Shown here in pieces: positions 9,793-18,268 of a stretch of DNA of 51,187 bases; position 1 is the stretch's first letter, and every line of letters begins with the position of its first letter. The position numbers were made by a program, and so were the translations under genes. The notes beneath the pieces were generated by a model. That model was not told where the DNA came from. It saw nothing but the letters and a program-made list of their open reading frames with translations, and ran no database searches. Origin of the DNA: Prochlorococcus sp. AG-436-C05 (lineage in GTDB: Bacteria > Cyanobacteriota > Cyanobacteriia > PCC-6307 > Cyanobiaceae); the NCBI GenBank assembly GCA_003209795.1, contig QCPB01000007.1, forward strand, positions 1-51,187, read 5' to 3'.

Positions 9793-9810
9793 AAATTAAA
9801 GTTTTAATTT
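9793..9810. repeat. 8-bp inverted repeat in the rpmI / SpoIID-like divergent promoter region
   Basis: Two 8-base arms (AAATTAAA at 9793-9800 and TTTAATTT at 9803-9810) are separated by 2 bases, about 20 bases before the ATG at 9831. It could be an operator or could lie in the leader of the plus-strand gene. The composition is all A/T in the arms, so chance occurrence in this genome is quite possible. Confidence 0.3.
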
Positions 9811-9830
9811 GATAAGGAAAGCTATTACTT

Positions 9831-11369
9831 ATGCTCAGTAGATTTAAATTTTTTTACATATTGTCAGGGTTTTTTTTATTATCTGCAATCAACCCAATAT
9901 TTGTTTCTAATACTAATGCTGAAGAATCTTTGAAAATTGATCTTAATAGCGAATTAAAAAAAGGAAGTTTTTTGATTGGTCTAAAACAATATTTAGGAGG
10001 CACAAATGATAGCTTTTCTAAGAATAATAATATTACGTTTAAGGTTGATAAAGGTTTCCTAAATTTGCATTCATTTAATGGAATTAAACATAAATCAAAA
10101 AAAATAAATATTATATGGAAGGATATTCCGATTAAAACTCCAGATAATATTGAAAGATTAGTCTTTGGTCCTTTTGCAAGTTATGAATCTGCACAAAAAC
10201 AAGCGAAGAATTTAACAACAAAAGGATTTGAAGCTTCTGTTGCATACCCTAAAAATTGGGAAGTCTGGATTCCATTTGAAAATAATCTCCCTAAGGATCA
10301 ATCAACATATAAACTTTCTAAAATAATTAATAAATCACAAATTACACCTTTTCTAAAGAGCGAATATACGTTCCAAAAACTTGAAGGACCAATATATATT
10401 TCTTCTAAGGAAGATATAACAATCAATAATATTAATTTTGGTAAACGATTTTATTTAGCTAAAGATTCATATGGAACTTGGACATTGATTCAACAAATTA
10501 AGTTTGATGATTACTTGCAAGGTGTTTTGCCATATGAAATAGGACCAAAGTCTCCTTTTGAAGCATTAAAAGCACAAGCAGTTATAGCTAGAACTTGGGC
10601 AATTTATAATGCTGGAAGATTTAGTATGGATAAATATCATTTATGTATAACTACTCAATGCCAAGTTTATAAACCAACAAAGATTGAAAATAAAAAAGTA
10701 AAAAAAGCAATAAAAGAAACTTCAAATTTAATAATCACATATAAAAATCAACCAATTAATTCTTTTTACCATGGATCCAATGGTGGTTTATCAGCTAGTG
10801 CAAGTGAGTCTTGGAGAATAGAAGATTTTTACTACTTGAAAACAAAAATTGATGGTTCAAAATTATTAAAGAAATCTTTTAATATTCCATTTCAGAAAGA
10901 TTCAGACTTGAACAAGTTTTTAGATTTTGAGAAAAAAGATTTTTATGGAAATAATCATTCTCTTTTTCGTTGGAATAAAAAAGTTTCTAGTTTAAAAATT
11001 GCAGATTATTTAATCAAAAAAAAACTTATCAATAAAAATGGAATTATTTTGGATTTAAATGTCATTGAAAGGGGTTCGAGTGGCAGAGTCACAAAATTAG
11101 AAATTAAGGTGCAAAATTCAGATAATAATATAGTTCTTGTGAAAGATGAGATTCGACGCATATTTAATTTTTTACCTAGTAATTTATTTACTATTGATAA
11201 ATTAAATGATAATTTATGGAGTTTTAGAGGTGGAGGCTTCGGTCATGGTGTAGGTTTGTCTCAAGGGGGAGCAATTGAAATGGCTGAACTAGGAATCAAT
11301 TATCAAAAAATATTGAATCATTACTATCCAGGAACAAAAATTAAAAAAATTGAGATATTGTCACGATGA
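9831..11369 (+). CDS. Secreted SpoIID/LytB-domain peptidoglycan protein with SPOR-like segment
   Basis: A 512-residue protein with an N-terminal signal peptide (basic start, hydrophobic core about 6-25, likely cleavage after NTNA near 30). Residues about 108-147 (RLVFGPFASYESAQKQAKNL then KGFEASVAY) look like a SPOR module, which binds peptide-free glycan. From about 180 onward is a SpoIID/LytB domain. It includes DDYLQGVLPYEI, in which E236 aligns with the catalytic acid of SpoIID lytic transglycosylases, then EALKAQAVIARTWA, H270/C272/C277, YHGSNGG, and near the C terminus GGGFGHGVGLSQGGAIEMA. SpoIID cleaves stripped glycan strands, so a role in septal or wall remodelling is likely, acting in the periplasm. 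The GT2 gene follows closely on the same strand. Confidence 0.88.
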   Translation: MLSRFKFFYILSGFFLLSAINPIFVSNTNAEESLKIDLNSELKKGSFLIGLKQYLGGTNDSFSKNNNITFKVDKGFLNLHSFNGIKHKSKKINIIWKDIPIKTPDNIERLVFGPFASYESAQKQAKNLTTKGFEASVAYPKNWEVWIPFENNLPKDQSTYKLSKIINKSQITPFLKSEYTFQKLEGPIYISSKEDITINNINFGKRFYLAKDSYGTWTLIQQIKFDDYLQGVLPYEIGPKSPFEALKAQAVIARTWAIYNAGRFSMDKYHLCITTQCQVYKPTKIENKKVKKAIKETSNLIITYKNQPINSFYHGSNGGLSASASESWRIEDFYYLKTKIDGSKLLKKSFNIPFQKDSDLNKFLDFEKKDFYGNNHSLFRWNKKVSSLKIADYLIKKKLINKNGIILDLNVIERGSSGRVTKLEIKVQNSDNNIVLVKDEIRRIFNFLPSNLFTIDKLNDNLWSFRGGGFGHGVGLSQGGAIEMAELGINYQKILNHYYPGTKIKKIEILSR

Positions 11370-11396
11370 AAAAAAAATACTTTGAAATTTAGTTTA

Positions 11397-12698
11397 ATGA
11401 ATAATAGTTTTTATAAAAATCGCAGATTAAAGGCACTCCTATTTTTTGTTGCTTGTTCTTTGTTAACTATTATTCCACATTTTTTTGATATTAAACATTT
11501 TTCTTACTTTATATTTGCTTGTTGTTTAGTGATTTCATTTTATGGTTTATTAGTAATTTCGAAAAATATTAATAGGAGTATTCTTCCAAATACTTTTAAC
11601 AAGAACCTTTCTGAAATAAAGTTACCTGTGCTTGATATTTTAGTCGCAGCAAGAGATGAAGAAAATGTAATTGCAAGATTAGTTGAAAGATTATTCAATT
11701 TAGATTATCCAAGGAATAAATTAAATATTTATATAATCGATGATGGTAGTTCTGATAAGACTCCTTTAATTTTAGAGCGTTTATCTAAAGAATTTGAAAA
11801 ATTAAAAATCATAAGTCGTTCACCAAACGCTGGTGGAGGTAAGTCAGGGGCCTTAAATTATGCATTGAAGTTTACACACGGAGAATGGTTGTTAGTTTTA
11901 GATGCTGATGCGCAATTAAAAAAAGATACATTACTAAGATTATTTAGTTTTGTAGAAGAGGGTTCTTGGTCTTCAGTTCAATTAAGAAAATCAGTTACAA
12001 ATGTCAATAATAATTTTTTAACTTCCTGTCAATCAATGGAGATGGCATATGATGCTATTTTTCAATACGGAAGATTATCAGTGGCTGGAGTATGTGAATT
12101 AAGAGGAAATGGCGAATTAATTAAAAAAGATATCTTATTGGAATGTGGTTCATTCAATGAGGATACTGTAACTGATGATTTGGATTTAAGTTTAAGATTA
12201 TTACTTTCAAAATCCAGAATTGGAATTTTATGGGATCCTCCAGTTATGGAGGAAGCAGTTGAGAATTTATCAGCATTATTTTCACAAAGGCAAAGATGGG
12301 CTGAGGGAGGTTTGCAAAGGTTTTTTGATTATGGTGATCAATTATTGACTACAAAAATTGATAATTTACAGAAATTTGATTTGACTTTTTTTTTCATCTT
12401 GCAATATGGATTACCTATAATTTCTATGCTTGATTTAATTTTGAGTATTGCTTTAGTTGAATCACCAATTTATTGGCCAGTTTCTCTAACTGCATTTACT
12501 TTGTCAGGAATTGCTTTATTTTATGGTGCTTCTTGTAAAAGAGAGGGTCCAGTTTCGGAAAATAGAAACTTGTTAAAAATATTATTATCCCTTGTGTATT
12601 TATCACATTGGTTTTTAGTCATACCTTGGGTAGCAATGAAAATGTCTATTTTTCCTAAAAAGATTCTTTGGAAAAAAACTCTTCATACTGGAGTATAA
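11397..12698 (+). CDS. Membrane family 2 glycosyltransferase (QxxRW type)
   Basis: About 433 residues from the ATG at 11397; a TTG at 11382 in the same frame is an alternative start adding five residues. Two hydrophobic segments near the N terminus (about 12-30 and 38-56) and two or three near the C terminus flank a GT-A domain. The catalytic set is clear: IDDGSSD (about 114-120), LDADAQ (168-173), VTDDLDLSL and QRQRW. The D, DxD, (D/E)D and QxxRW order is that of processive, cellulose/hyaluronan synthase-like enzymes. The sugar and product are unknown. It is 27 bases downstream of the SpoIID-like gene, so a cell-envelope polysaccharide role is a fair inference. Its stop lies one base from the convergent dnaX stop. 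Confidence 0.87.
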   Translation: MNNSFYKNRRLKALLFFVACSLLTIIPHFFDIKHFSYFIFACCLVISFYGLLVISKNINRSILPNTFNKNLSEIKLPVLDILVAARDEENVIARLVERLFNLDYPRNKLNIYIIDDGSSDKTPLILERLSKEFEKLKIISRSPNAGGGKSGALNYALKFTHGEWLLVLDADAQLKKDTLLRLFSFVEEGSWSSVQLRKSVTNVNNNFLTSCQSMEMAYDAIFQYGRLSVAGVCELRGNGELIKKDILLECGSFNEDTVTDDLDLSLRLLLSKSRIGILWDPPVMEEAVENLSALFSQRQRWAEGGLQRFFDYGDQLLTTKIDNLQKFDLTFFFILQYGLPIISMLDLILSIALVESPIYWPVSLTAFTLSGIALFYGASCKREGPVSENRNLLKILLSLVYLSHWFLVIPWVAMKMSIFPKKILWKKTLHTGV

Positions 12699-12699
12699 A

Positions 12700-14463
12700 T
12701 TATTCATCCAAATCTATAATTTCTCCGTTAAAAAATTTTGCTAGGTTTTTAGAACTATTATCATAAGCTTCTTTAGGCAAAAGCTTTTCGGTTAGATTAG
12801 ATTTTTTGTTTTCTATTATCTTCTTTGGTTGGGATTCATTTATTTTTTCTTGTGATTTACTTAAGTTGCTGGTGTTTAATTCTTTTCTAGAAAAATTAAG
12901 CTTTATTTGTTCTCCAAATATTTTTTTTACAGCATTTTCAATAAGAACTTTTCTGCTTTTGATCATATTTTCCCAGTTTGGCGATAATGCGATTTCAATT
13001 TCATCTGAATCAATACTTACAAGTTTTGCTTGTTGAGAGAGTAACATCTTTGTTGATGGCAATTCTAATTTTGACAGTATTAGTTCCCATTTTTCCTTCA
13101 AGTCACCAGATTTATTATCTTTTGGGATATCACTAGAAATATTTGTTTTTTTAACAAATTCTACTTCTTCTAAACTTTCTTTTTGACTTTGATTTTGGAT
13201 ATCAGTAGAGATATTTGTTTTTTTAACAAATTCCACTTCTTCTAAACTTTCTTTTTGACTTTGATTTTGGATTTCATTAGAAATATTTTTTTGATTAATT
13301 AATCCCTGGTTCTTTATATTGACTGAATTATTTTGCTTGATTGAATTATTAGTGATAGTTTCTATCTTTTGTTTCTCGAGTAGACTTGTTAAGTGTACTT
13401 CTAGCCAAAGTCTTGGATTATCGCTTGTTTTAATCTGATATTCAACGTTTTTTAGCTTATTATGCCATTCAATTATTTTTGTTTTTTCTAAACTCTTTGC
13501 CAGAGTATTTAATTCATTTTGAAATTCAATAGATGTATAATAAAGATCTGAATATTTATTATTTAGTGAATTTAATAATAAATCTCTTGTGATATTTAAA
13601 AGTCCAATAATTATTTGATTAGGTTCGTTTCCTGCGTCATATAATTTGTTGCAACTTATTAACAATGATTCTGGATTATTATCAATTAACGAATTAACTA
13701 GGTTGATCAAATCAATTTCTGATATCTCTCCAAGTAAGTTTTGAACATTTTTTGTAGTTATTCCCTCTGGAAGAAGACTTAGTTGGTCTAACAGACTTTG
13801 TGCATCTCTCATGCCACCTTGAGATCTTTTTGAAATTAGTTTTAATGCTTGATCTTCAAACTTTATGGATTCTTTATTAGCTATTTGACAAAGATGCTGA
13901 AAAATGTCATCAGAACTGATTCTTCTAAAATCAAATTTTTGACATCTACTGTGGATTGTCGTTAAAACCCTTTCAGGATTAGTAGTTGCAAGAATGAAAA
14001 CAACTCTTGAAGGAGGTTCCTCTATAGTTTTCAGTAAAGCATTTGAAGCAGCTGTTGAAAGCATATGACATTCATCAATAACATACACTTTCCATCTTGC
14101 TTGAGTGGGTGAAAATCTGGCTCTTTCAATTATTTCTCTGATATTTTCAACTCCAGTATTAGATGCCGCATCAATCTCAATAATGTCGAGCGCATTCCCA
14201 TCGGTAATTTGTCTACATAATTCACATTTGCCACAAGGATTTACTGTTGGTTGGTCAAATGATAAACAATTTAAAGACTTGGCGAATATCCTTGCACTTG
14301 ATGTTTTACCTGTACCTCTAGGACCATTAAAAAGATAAGCAGGCGCAATTTTTTTTGATAATAAAGCTTGCTTTAATGTTGTTGATATAAATTTTTGTCC
14401 CACCAATTCATCAAGATTATTTGGCCTATATTTTTGATGAAAAGGTTTATGAGTATTCTGCAT
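12700..14463 (-). CDS. dnaX: DNA polymerase III subunit gamma/tau
   Basis: A 587-residue clamp-loader ATPase. The AAA+ core shows Walker A GPRGTGKTSSA (48-58), a zinc knuckle starting NPCGKCELC, the Walker B-like VIDECHML (128-135), sensor 1 ATTNPERV (159-166) and the GGMRDAQSLLDQL region. Domain III follows to about residue 365. A low-complexity linker of about 370-455 contains two copies of a 24-residue unit (396-419 and 420-443). A C-terminal domain (about 455-540), which would contact the polymerase in a tau form, comes next. No intein is present. Whether a shorter gamma form is made cannot be settled here, although two A7 runs in the linker are candidate slippage points. The ATG at 14463 lies just after a hairpin at 14472-14491. 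Confidence 0.95.
   Translation of the reverse strand: MQNTHKPFHQKYRPNNLDELVGQKFISTTLKQALLSKKIAPAYLFNGPRGTGKTSSARIFAKSLNCLSFDQPTVNPCGKCELCRQITDGNALDIIEIDAASNTGVENIREIIERARFSPTQARWKVYVIDECHMLSTAASNALLKTIEEPPSRVVFILATTNPERVLTTIHSRCQKFDFRRISSDDIFQHLCQIANKESIKFEDQALKLISKRSQGGMRDAQSLLDQLSLLPEGITTKNVQNLLGEISEIDLINLVNSLIDNNPESLLISCNKLYDAGNEPNQIIIGLLNITRDLLLNSLNNKYSDLYYTSIEFQNELNTLAKSLEKTKIIEWHNKLKNVEYQIKTSDNPRLWLEVHLTSLLEKQKIETITNNSIKQNNSVNIKNQGLINQKNISNEIQNQSQKESLEEVEFVKKTNISTDIQNQSQKESLEEVEFVKKTNISSDIPKDNKSGDLKEKWELILSKLELPSTKMLLSQQAKLVSIDSDEIEIALSPNWENMIKSRKVLIENAVKKIFGEQIKLNFSRKELNTSNLSKSQEKINESQPKKIIENKKSNLTEKLLPKEAYDNSSKNLAKFFNGEIIDLDE
13135..13278 (-). repeat. Two tandem 72-bp units inside dnaX
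   Basis: The segment is two direct copies of a 72-bp unit, in frame, differing at only a few positions. Each encodes 24 residues containing SQKESLEEVEFVKKTNIS. Near-identity of the copies suggests a recent duplication. Each copy has a run of seven A on the coding strand within the VKKT codons. Confidence 0.92.
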
Positions 14464-14471
14464 TTATTATT

Positions 14472-14491
14472 CTTAGTTAAAAATAACTAAG
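14472..14491 (-). promoter_or_regulatory. Perfect 8-bp inverted repeat between clpX and dnaX
   Basis: Arms CTTAGTTA (14472-14479) and TAACTAAG (14484-14491) are separated by four A. On the minus strand the hairpin lies 30 bases after the clpX stop and 8 bases before the dnaX ATG, where a ribosome binding site would be. No U-run follows, so it is not a standard terminator. It may modulate dnaX translation or be a weak processing or termination structure. Confidence 0.5.
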
Positions 14492-14521
14492 GTTGAGTTT
14501 GAGGAAATATATTTATAATCA

Positions 14522-15889
14522 TTAGGCCGATTCTTTAATAATCCTTTTTTTACCGGAAGGAAGTTTAACAATTTTGGAGCTAAATAAATTATCTACCATT
14601 TTTTTTGTGATTGTGTACTCTTTGACATCTTTTTGAGAAGGCAGAGAATACATTATATCTAGCATTAATTCTTCAATTATTGACCTTAAAGCTCTTGCAC
14701 CTGTTTTTCTATTATAAGCTTCTTTAGCTATTGCTTCGACAGAATCAGCTTCAAACTTTAGTTCAACATTATCCATACTTAATAATGTTTTGAATTGTTT
14801 TACTAATGAGTCTCGTGGCTCTGTAAGAATAGATTCTAGAGTTTCTTTAGTAAGACGATCCAATACTGCGCATACCGGAATTCTTCCTATGAATTCGGGA
14901 ATTAACCCATATTTTACTAAGTCATCTAGTTCTAAATTTTTCAGAGCGACTTGAGAGTCAAGTATTCTTTTCGAATCAACTTTGATTGGATCAGTATTAG
15001 TATTAAAACCAATAGAATTTTTTCCCAGACGTTTTTGAACAATATCCTCTAGACCTATAAATGCACCCCCACAAATAAACAATATTTGACTTGTATCGAT
15101 TTGAATGCAGTCATTATAAGGATGTTTTCTACCCCCTTGAGGAGGAACATTAGCAATTGTGCCTTCAAGCATTTTTAATAATGCCTGTTGAACGCCTTCA
15201 CCTGAGACATCCCTGGTAATCGATGGATTTTCACTTTTTCTGGCTATTTTATCTATCTCATCAATATATATAATTCCTTTTTGAGCTAGGTCTACATTCA
15301 TTTCTGACTTTTGTAGGAGTCTTAAAAGGATATTTTCAACATCCTCTCCAACATACCCAGCTTCAGTTAAAGTCGTTGCATCAGCTACTGCAAAAGGAAC
15401 ATCTAGAAATTCAGCTAATGTTTGCGCTAGTAATGTTTTGCCGCTTCCAGTTGGACCAATTAGCAATATATTTGATTTTTGCAATTTTGTTGCATGTGAA
15501 TCATGAGAATTGTTATTTTGATTATCCTCTTTAACTCTCCAAGCTAATCTTTTGTAGTGGTTGTATACAGCTACTGATAGTATTTTCTTTGCATCTTCTT
15601 GTCCAACTACTTGATTATCAAGAAAACTTTTAATTTCTAATGGCTTAGGGATTGAGTTTAACTCTAAAGAAATAGATTTATGAGATTTTTCAACTGGTAA
15701 TTTTTTCTTTATTTGTTCTGAGTTAGGATTTTTTGTTTGATTATCAAGTAATTCTTCATCAAGAATTTCATTGCATAGATCTATGCACTCATCACAAATG
15801 TAAACTCCTGGTCCAGCAATGAGTTTTCTAACCTGATCTTGTGATTTGCCACAAAATGAACATTTTAGATGGGCGTCAAATTTAGCCAT
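14522..15889 (-). CDS. clpX: ATP-dependent Clp protease ATP-binding subunit ClpX
   Basis: A 455-residue AAA+ unfoldase that feeds substrates to ClpP. The N-terminal zinc-binding domain has four cysteines in the CSFCGK...CDECIDLC pattern (C10, C13, C32, C35). Then come Walker [17 protein letters not shown], the pore loop region with [11 protein letters not shown], Walker [14 protein letters not shown], and the sensor 2 segment [13 protein letters not shown] Gln/Asn-rich stretch ([13 protein letters not shown], about 120-132) sits before Walker A. The IGF-type ClpP loop appears as NSIGFN. It lies downstream of tig and clpP on the same strand, the usual cyanobacterial tig-clpP-clpX order. Confidence 0.98.
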   Translation of the reverse strand: MAKFDAHLKCSFCGKSQDQVRKLIAGPGVYICDECIDLCNEILDEELLDNQTKNPNSEQIKKKLPVEKSHKSISLELNSIPKPLEIKSFLDNQVVGQEDAKKILSVAVYNHYKRLAWRVKEDNQNNNSHDSHATKLQKSNILLIGPTGSGKTLLAQTLAEFLDVPFAVADATTLTEAGYVGEDVENILLRLLQKSEMNVDLAQKGIIYIDEIDKIARKSENPSITRDVSGEGVQQALLKMLEGTIANVPPQGGRKHPYNDCIQIDTSQILFICGGAFIGLEDIVQKRLGKNSIGFNTNTDPIKVDSKRILDSQVALKNLELDDLVKYGLIPEFIGRIPVCAVLDRLTKETLESILTEPRDSLVKQFKTLLSMDNVELKFEADSVEAIAKEAYNRKTGARALRSIIEELMLDIMYSLPSQKDVKEYTITKKMVDNLFSSKIVKLPSGKKRIIKESA

Positions 15890-15997
15890 CGGTTATTAAA
15901 AACTTAAAAAATAAAAAAGGTAAAATTCCTCTTAATTACTAGGATTGCTTATAAAATCAGATTCGTCATCATATTCTTAAAATATTACGTTCACTTG

Positions 15998-16642
15998 TCA
16001 TTTTTTAATGACTTTATCAATTAATCCGTATTCAACTGCTTCTGAGGGAGATAAGAAATAGTCTCTTTCAGTATCTTCGTTTATTTTTTCTAAAGGTTGA
16101 CCTGTGTGTTCAGCTAATAGAGAATTTAATGTTTTTTTGAGAAAAAGTATTTCTTTAGCTTGTATTGCAATTTCTACTGCTTGACCCTGTGCTCCTCCCA
16201 AAGGCTGGTGAATCATTATCCTGGAATTAGGTAAAGCCAACCTCTTACCTTTCGTACCTCCAGAAAGAAGAAATGCTCCCATACTTGCAGCAACTCCAAA
16301 ACAAATGGTTACAACGTCTGGGGAAATTTGTTGCATAGTATCGTATATTGCCATGCCTGCAGTAACAGACCCCCCGGGTGAATTTATGTAGATTTGTATG
16401 TCTTTTTCAGGATCTTCTGCTTCTAGAAATAATAATTGGGCAACTAGCGAATCTGATACTTGATCATTAATTCCTGTGCCTAAAAATATTATCCTTTCCC
16501 TTAATAATCTTGAATAAATATCAAAAGCCCTCTCTCCTCTTCCTGACTGTTCAATAACTGTTGGAACGGATGCATTTATCTCATTAATACTGTGAAAAGA
16601 ATTAATTGAGCTTTGGATTAAATGTTTTTTTTCAGAATTCAC
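15998..16642 (-). CDS. clpP: ATP-dependent Clp protease proteolytic subunit (tig-clpP-clpX type)
   Basis: A 214-residue serine protease subunit. The catalytic Ser is S120 in [10 protein letters not shown] and the His is H145 in MIHQPLGG, with the Asp in the DRDYFLS region of the C-terminal third, so this is an active ClpP and not a ClpR. Other signatures are [18 protein letters not shown] and RERIIFLG. The start is GTG at 16642 because the frame has no nearer ATG ahead of the conserved core. Position between tig and clpX corresponds to the ClpP2-ClpX pair of other cyanobacteria, by gene order. A gap of 108 AT-rich bases separates it from clpX. Confidence 0.96.
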   Translation of the reverse strand: MNSEKKHLIQSSINSFHSINEINASVPTVIEQSGRGERAFDIYSRLLRERIIFLGTGINDQVSDSLVAQLLFLEAEDPEKDIQIYINSPGGSVTAGMAIYDTMQQISPDVVTICFGVAASMGAFLLSGGTKGKRLALPNSRIMIHQPLGGAQGQAVEIAIQAKEILFLKKTLNSLLAEHTGQPLEKINEDTERDYFLSPSEAVEYGLIDKVIKK

Positions 16643-16708
16643 TAAAAATACTTGCTTCTTTAGTCTAATTTAAGAGTTTTTTTGTTTATTAGTTAGATTT
16701 TTCATAAA

Positions 16709-18154
16709 TTATTTTTTTTCTTTTTTATTTTGTGGCTTTTTGCTTGTCTTGTCAGCAATATTAGTTTTGCCCACTTTTTTGCCAGCTTGAGGAGTTTTCT
16801 TGGTTTTAGTAGTTTTATCTGTTTTGGTAGCTTTAGTAGTTTTTTCTTTTACTTCAGAGTTCTCTTCAAGCCAATTTATTAATTTTTCCTTGAGTAAATC
16901 GTTTCTAACTATATCTGTTAATTTTTGAATATCTATTTGTTTGGATGATTTAGAAATTGCATCTCCATATTCTTTCATTTTTGTATCAATTGCTTCCTGT
17001 TCGATAGTGATATTTTCTTTTTCTGATAGGGCTTTTAAAGCTAAATTTCTTTGAACATTTTTTTCAGCTTGAGGACGTGTTGATTCTGCTAATGATTTCA
17101 CTAATTCTGGAGTAAAAGTTGATTTCACATCTAGACCTTGCTGAGCAAATCTTTGTGCTGTCTGTTCAATATTGTTTCTAACTTCAAGATCAATCATTGA
17201 TTTTGGTATTTCAGCATCTAATTCGTTTGATAATGCATCCATTAATGCTTCAATTTTGATATCTTTTTGAGTTCTTTCAAAATTATCTTTTAATTGCTTT
17301 TCAATATCAACTTTTAATTCCTTCAAGGATTCTTTATTACCAGATTGTTTTGCGAAATCATCATTAAGCTCAGGCAATTCTTTCTCTTTCAGGTCTTTGA
17401 GATGTACTTCAAAGATTGCATCTTTTCCTCTTGAATCTTCATGAGAATAATCATCAGGGAATTTAAGTTTCAGAGTCTTAGTATCTTCGATTTTCATACC
17501 AACAATACCTTCGACAAAACCTGGAATCATTTTGTTTTTTTCTAATTCAAGATCCATTGATTCACTGCTTCCCCCATCAATTGCTTTGTTAGAATCTTTA
17601 TATTTGCCTTTAAAACTAACTACAGCAATATCTCCCAATTTGGCAGGTCTATTATTAATAGGAACGATAGTTGCGAATTGATTTCTTGATTTTTCTAAGG
17701 CTTCATCTATTGACTTAGGGTCAAATTTACTTTTTGAGATTTCAACTTTAAGGCCTTTAGATTTCTTTAATTTCAATTCGGGAGCTATATCAGTATGTAG
17801 TGTAACTTTCAGAGATTTTTCAGGACTGAACTTTTTAAGCAATGATTCAAATCCATCCACTAATTCTGGCTCACTAAGTGGTTCTATAGATTTTATCTTT
17901 AATGCCTCGTTCCATGATTTATCAATTATCTTTTCGAGTGCAGAAGCATGTAATTGGGCAATACCTATTCTTTGAATTAAGACTTGCTTGGGGATTTTTC
18001 CAAGTCTAAATCCTGGGATCTTAGCCGATCGACTAATTGAGTTGATTGTTTCATTTATGCATGATTTGCATGTCTCAGATGGTATCTCTAGTTCGACCGC
18101 AATTCTACTTTGAGGCAAAGAGGTTGTTTTGACTATTAATGCTTCTTTCGTCAT
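16709..18154 (-). CDS. tig: Trigger factor
   Basis: A 481-residue ribosome-associated chaperone and peptidyl-prolyl isomerase. The ribosome-docking signature PGFRLGKIP is at 47-55. An FKBP-like PPIase domain follows (about 165-250, with GDIAVVSFKGKY and FPDDYSHEDSRGKDAIFEV), and then the helical C-terminal cradle. The last 45 residues or so are a Lys/Thr-rich low-complexity tail (KTTKATKTDKTTKTKKT and on), absent from E. coli trigger factor and accounting for the extra length. It begins the tig-clpP-clpX cluster and is divergent from asd, with 114 bases between them. Confidence 0.97.
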   Translation of the reverse strand: MTKEALIVKTTSLPQSRIAVELEIPSETCKSCINETINSISRSAKIPGFRLGKIPKQVLIQRIGIAQLHASALEKIIDKSWNEALKIKSIEPLSEPELVDGFESLLKKFSPEKSLKVTLHTDIAPELKLKKSKGLKVEISKSKFDPKSIDEALEKSRNQFATIVPINNRPAKLGDIAVVSFKGKYKDSNKAIDGGSSESMDLELEKNKMIPGFVEGIVGMKIEDTKTLKLKFPDDYSHEDSRGKDAIFEVHLKDLKEKELPELNDDFAKQSGNKESLKELKVDIEKQLKDNFERTQKDIKIEALMDALSNELDAEIPKSMIDLEVRNNIEQTAQRFAQQGLDVKSTFTPELVKSLAESTRPQAEKNVQRNLALKALSEKENITIEQEAIDTKMKEYGDAISKSSKQIDIQKLTDIVRNDLLKEKLINWLEENSEVKEKTTKATKTDKTTKTKKTPQAGKKVGKTNIADKTSKKPQNKKEKK

Positions 18155-18186
18155 GTTTGTTTCAATAAGCCGAAACTTAATTATTT

Positions 18187-18221
18187 CACATTAAGTGATT
18201 TACTTGAAAGTAAATTTTTTT
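18187..18221. promoter_or_regulatory. Two adjacent palindromes between tig and asd, the second followed by a T run
   Basis: CACATTAAGTG (18187-18197) is an imperfect palindrome. Directly after it, ATTTACTT (18198-18205) and AAGTAAAT (18208-18215) are perfect 8-base arms two bases apart, followed by six T on the plus strand (18216-18221). On the plus strand this resembles a weak intrinsic terminator or leader hairpin in front of asd. On the minus strand it sits in the tig promoter region and could be an operator. The stem is AT-rich, so the stability is low. Confidence 0.35.
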
Positions 18222-18268
18222 GATACAGTAAGAAAAACAATCAATAACATAATTTTTTTATTTTAAGA

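Noticed and set aside
13135-13278. A canonical -1 ribosomal frameshift site in dnaX
   Set aside because: The A7 runs are not in the X-XXY-YYZ phase and no downstream pseudoknot or stem is evident; only transcriptional slippage remains conceivable.
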